In this document: positions 31,891-34,232 of the stretch, piece after piece
How the letters are laid out: each line of letters opens with the position of its first letter
How positions within the stretch are numbered: position 1 is the stretch's first letter
DNA from: Bacteriovorax sp. DB6_IX
Lineage (GTDB): Bacteria; Bdellovibrionota; Bacteriovoracia; Bacteriovoracales; Bacteriovoracaceae
Reading direction: 5' to 3'
Assembly (NCBI RefSeq): GCF_000447775.1
Contig: NZ_AUNJ01000495.1
Span: forward strand, 1-34,232
Length of the DNA: 34,232 nt
Made by a program: the position numbers and the translations under genes
Notes under the pieces: model-generated
Told to the model about the DNA's origin: nothing
The model's input: the letters and a program-made list of their open reading frames with translations, nothing else
The model's database searches: none

Positions 31891-32331
31891 ATGAAAGAAA
31901 CTCTTAGAATATTTATACTCATCCTTCTTCTTAGCTCTTGTGCAACAATGACTAAGGAAGAAATATCTGAGTCACAACTAAAGAGAGTCACATGGGACTT
32001 TGCAAGAAATGCGAAAGTAAAGCTCTACATTACAGATAAGGAGCACGACTTTCTAAAACCCCTTTATAAACAAGATGTGCTCTTGCGAGAGTCAAGCTTT
32101 GATTCCACACAAGCTATTCAACCAGATGAAATAGTCTTAAAATACGACTTGACGGACTGCCCTCAAGCCAAAGGATTTAATAAAACTCTAGTCATTCATC
32201 AAGGCGGTGAGATTTATGATATCGGATCCATTCAGTTCACCAACTTAAAAATGGCAGGATGTGGCCTGGCCATAACTCTCAAAAGTCATTACTCAGGACT
32301 GAATAGTATTTTTAGTATTGAGAAAAAATAA
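31891..32331 (+). CDS. Predicted lipoprotein, unknown function
   Basis: A 146-residue protein with a lipoprotein signal (MKETLRIFILILLLSSCATM, lipid-accepting C17). The mature part is mostly beta-strand with two further cysteines, in LTDCPQAKG and MAGCGLAI, likely to form a disulphide. No family recognised. A TAGGAA sequence lies about 9 bases before the ATG. The gene follows the frameshifted secreted-protein region by 11 bases, probably in the same transcript. It ends two bases from the converging methyltransferase gene, with no terminator between. Confidence 0.75.
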   Translation: MKETLRIFILILLLSSCATMTKEEISESQLKRVTWDFARNAKVKLYITDKEHDFLKPLYKQDVLLRESSFDSTQAIQPDEIVLKYDLTDCPQAKGFNKTLVIHQGGEIYDIGSIQFTNLKMAGCGLAITLKSHYSGLNSIFSIEKK

Positions 32332-32333
32332 GA

Positions 32334-33143
32334 TTAAGAATTTACACCCACAATATAGGCATTCCAATTCAAAGTATTCTCTTCCTCTTCACTTTGATAG
32401 AATGAACCATTACCAAAGCCCTCCTCATCAAAGTCTTCCCAATAGACATAGGACTTAGCAAAACCTGCTTCTTCAAGAAGATCTCGGATTTCAGTAATAC
32501 TCCACATTCTAAAATGATAAGTGAAAGCATCAGTTATTGCTTCACCATCTTCATACTTAAAATGAATGCCGTAATTGGCCAATCGAGTAATAGGATTAAA
32601 ATCCTTTCTTTCAAATTCAAAGACAAAGGGAGCTATATATTCACAATTATCGATATCTCTTTCTTGGATTTCAGGAATCTCACTTTCACTCCCTCCAAAA
32701 ATATCCATAATCAGCATTCCCTTCTCATTCAAGGACTCTCTCACTTTTTGAAAGTATTCGAGAAGTGTTCGACGCTCATGGAGAAGACAATACGAGAAAT
32801 TAAAAGTGGCCACAATATCAACGGGATCAGTTATGGCAATAGCATTTCCCTTAATGACTTGAGTACGCGACTGCTCGTCGCAAGACATATTGGCATGATA
32901 ATTCTTTAAACCATAATCAACCGTCTCTTCATCTATATCAATAGCAATGGCCGATCTTTGTTTATCAGATTGCACCCAGCAACAGCTAAGAGCAAAGGTA
33001 CCTGAGAAATCCTCTCTAAAAGAGAGTGCCCTCTTTCCAAAGATTTCTGAATAAATATCAGAGACTCTTTGAACATCGCTAACCGGATCTTGTACCGAAG
33101 CGAGATAGAGGGCATGGCGATCAAGTGTTTTCTTTCTGGTCAA
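32334..33143 (-). CDS. Class I SAM-dependent methyltransferase
   Basis: A 269-residue cytoplasmic protein with the Rossmann-type SAM-binding core. Motif I is in REDFSGTFALSCCW, followed by AIDIDEETVDYGL (acidic end of strand 2), VIKGNA, and IVATFNFSYCLLHERRTLLEYF in the position of motif IV. KGMLIMDIFGGSE follows. The substrate is unknown. The start is TTG at 33143, only 2 bases after the fabI stop and without a clear ribosome-binding site, so it is probably translated by coupling to fabI. No nearer alternative start keeps the domain intact. Confidence 0.82.
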   Translation of the reverse strand: MTRKKTLDRHALYLASVQDPVSDVQRVSDIYSEIFGKRALSFREDFSGTFALSCCWVQSDKQRSAIAIDIDEETVDYGLKNYHANMSCDEQSRTQVIKGNAIAITDPVDIVATFNFSYCLLHERRTLLEYFQKVRESLNEKGMLIMDIFGGSESEIPEIQERDIDNCEYIAPFVFEFERKDFNPITRLANYGIHFKYEDGEAITDAFTYHFRMWSITEIRDLLEEAGFAKSYVYWEDFDEEGFGNGSFYQSEEEENTLNWNAYIVGVNS

Positions 33144-33145
33144 AA

Positions 33146-33910
33146 TTAAGCACCAAGAATAGAGATACCTGAGTCGACGTAAAGAACTTGTCCTGTAACA
33201 CCATTTGCAAGCTGACTAGCTAGGAAACAAGCAGCTCCACCAACATCTTGCTGAGTCACATTTCTTCTTAGTGGAGATTTCTCTTCCACATCTTTTAGGA
33301 ATCCCTTAAGACCAGGAACACCTGAAGCCGCAAGAGTTCTAATTGGCCCAGCAGAAATACAGTTAACTCTAATTCCTTCAGGACCAAGATCATCTGCAAG
33401 ATATCTCATGCTTGACTCTAGTGATGCCTTAGCAACACCCATGACATTGTATCCCTTAAGAACCTTAACTGATCCATGATAAGAAAGAGCAATAACTGAA
33501 CAATCTTTTGCCATAACGTCTTTAAGACTCTGACAAACACTGATGAGTGAGTAAGCAGAAATATCTTGGGCCATCTTAAATCCATCACGACTAGTTTCAA
33601 AGAAACGTCCTTTAAGATCTGTCTTATCAGCAAATGCAAGAGAGTGAACAATAACATCAACCTCTCCCCATTTTTCTTTAACGATTTCTTTCATAGCACT
33701 AACATGATCTTCATTTGTCACATCTAGTTCGAAAGTAAACTCTCCACCAATCTCATCGCTTAGTGGTTCAACTCTTTTTTGAAGAGCTTCATTTAAATAA
33801 GAAAATGCAAGTTTAGCCCCTTGCTCTTTCATTACCTGAGCAATTCCCCAAGCAATAGACTTATCATTTGCTAGTCCTAAAATAAGAACTCTTTTACCTT
33901 CTAATAACAT
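33146..33910 (-). CDS. fabI: Enoyl-ACP reductase (NADH)
   Basis: FabI reduces trans-2-enoyl-ACP, the last step of each fatty-acid elongation cycle. The 254-residue short-chain dehydrogenase has the FabI-type cofactor motif ILGLANDKSIAWGIA (10-24), VIVHSLAFAD, and the catalytic pair in YNVMGVAKASLE (Tyr and Lys separated by six residues). The C-terminal VTGQVLYVDSGISILG also matches. Length is normal (about 258). AGGAGT lies 5 bases before the ATG. Only 14 bases upstream of the ATG, the sequence switches to an exact copy of the hemL/kinase region, so the native fabI promoter is not present here. Confidence 0.96.
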   Translation of the reverse strand: MLLEGKRVLILGLANDKSIAWGIAQVMKEQGAKLAFSYLNEALQKRVEPLSDEIGGEFTFELDVTNEDHVSAMKEIVKEKWGEVDVIVHSLAFADKTDLKGRFFETSRDGFKMAQDISAYSLISVCQSLKDVMAKDCSVIALSYHGSVKVLKGYNVMGVAKASLESSMRYLADDLGPEGIRVNCISAGPIRTLAASGVPGLKGFLKDVEEKSPLRRNVTQQDVGGAACFLASQLANGVTGQVLYVDSGISILGA

Positions 33911-33924
33911 ATATACTCCTTAAT

Positions 33925-34155
33925 TCTAACTATAACGTTATTCACACAGCCTCTCTTTTTTGGATCGTTCCAGGTGATAAGATTAGATGTGTAAATAATA
34001 TCCCAGGAAATATTGGAGAAGACTTTGTGCCACTATTTGAATTACTTCTGGACAAGGGAATTTATCTTTCACCAAATGCCTACGAGGTAGGTTTTGCTTC
34101 ACTTGCTCACAATGATGAAGTGATTAAAGACCTTGAGGAAAGACTTTGGAAATAA
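33925..34155 (+). pseudogene. hemL 3' fragment (duplicate)
   Basis: This part of the repeat encodes the last 76 residues of HemL, from SNYNVIHTASLFW to the stop, identical to the intact gene. It has no start codon, PLP lysine or other catalytic part, so it cannot make a working enzyme. It lies head-to-head with fabI. Confidence 0.93.
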
Positions 34156-34232
34156 AGAAGTCTAACTCTATTCTCTTTATTCTTTCAGGATTAGTTGGAG
34201 TCCTTATCACCCTACTTGGGGCGTGGTGGCTC
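34146..34232 (+). pseudogene. Sensor kinase 5' fragment (duplicate, cut by window edge)
   Basis: The first 29 codons of the heme-operon histidine kinase gene, including its TTG start inside hemL and most of the first membrane helix, are repeated here up to the window edge. Whether the frame continues beyond the window is unknown. Confidence 0.8.

Larger units (their letters stand above)
33925..34232 (+). repeat. 308-base exact direct repeat, copy 2 (at window end)
   Basis: Every base matches 19516-19823 (offset 14409). The left junction is at 33924/33925, just upstream of the fabI ribosome-binding site; on the right the identity runs to the last base of the window. It is not flanked by a transposase, terminal inverted repeats or a recognisable attachment site. 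It fills the only stretch of more than 300 bases at this end that lacks an intact gene. Confidence 0.97.

Noticed and set aside
33925-34232. Insertion sequence or integrated element as cause of the end repeat
   Set aside because: There are no inverted termini, target-site duplication, integrase or transposase; the repeat consists only of hemL and kinase sequence.
1-34232. CRISPR array, tRNA, rRNA, prophage or toxin-antitoxin module
   Set aside because: No regularly spaced repeats, cloverleaf sequences, rRNA segments or recognisable phage or toxin-antitoxin proteins were seen in the gaps or open frames.

Overview
The window looks like a chromosomal segment of a low-GC, Gram-negative marine or brackish bacterium of the Bacteriovorax/Halobacteriovorax type (Bdellovibrionota). 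That placement is an inference. It rests on the style of the coding sequence (AT-rich, Lys/Glu/Phe-rich, with strikingly frequent GGCC tetramers), the many small secreted or lipoprotein genes, the secreted serine proteases and the C5 heme pathway. No rRNA or tRNA gene, CRISPR array or intact mobile element was seen.

Layout. (1) Positions 1-6012, minus strand: a cut-off DUF1330-like gene; a REP-like palindrome; the translation operon infC-rpmI-rplT; and, upstream of it in the same direction, an IMPDH/GMP reductase-family gene, a plsB-like acyltransferase, a CDF metal transporter and an unknown gene, all tightly packed. infC appears to start at AUU, the classical IF3 autoregulatory start. (2) 6215-10770, plus strand: an RND efflux pump without its usual partners, then two related secreted proteins, the second of which is frameshifted near its 3' end. 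(3) 10813-12739, minus strand: a Na/Pi-cotransporter/PhoU-like protein and a small membrane protein. (4) 12966-25374: heme biosynthesis. A short hemA is followed by three minus-strand glycosyltransferase genes. Then comes a long plus-strand operon: hemC-hemD fusion, hemL, sensor kinase, response regulator, hemE, hemN, a small Cys-containing secreted protein and a DUF3373-like outer-membrane protein. hemA and hemC share a 17-bp upstream motif at nearly the same distance from their starts, which suggests common control although they are separated by the glycosyltransferases. (5) 25375-33910: an aminopeptidase remnant, a small secreted protein behind an elaborate RNA-leader fold, exonuclease III, a subtilase and a trypsin-like lipoprotein in one operon, a lipocalin, an EEP-family hydrolase, a frameshifted secreted protein, a lipoprotein, a methyltransferase and fabI.

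The last 308 bases (33925-34232) are an exact copy of 19516-19823 (3' end of hemL plus 5' end of the kinase gene). The copy is joined just upstream of the fabI ribosome-binding site. It is either a very recent duplication or an assembly artefact at the end of the sequence. Two independent -1 frameshifts at or near homopolymers also make base-level accuracy of the sequence worth checking.

The most interesting biology is the two-component system built by overlapping genes into the heme operon, together with the outer-membrane protein at the operon's end. Next are the predicted kissing-loop leader that sequesters a ribosome-binding site (26113-26177) and the minimal HemA.
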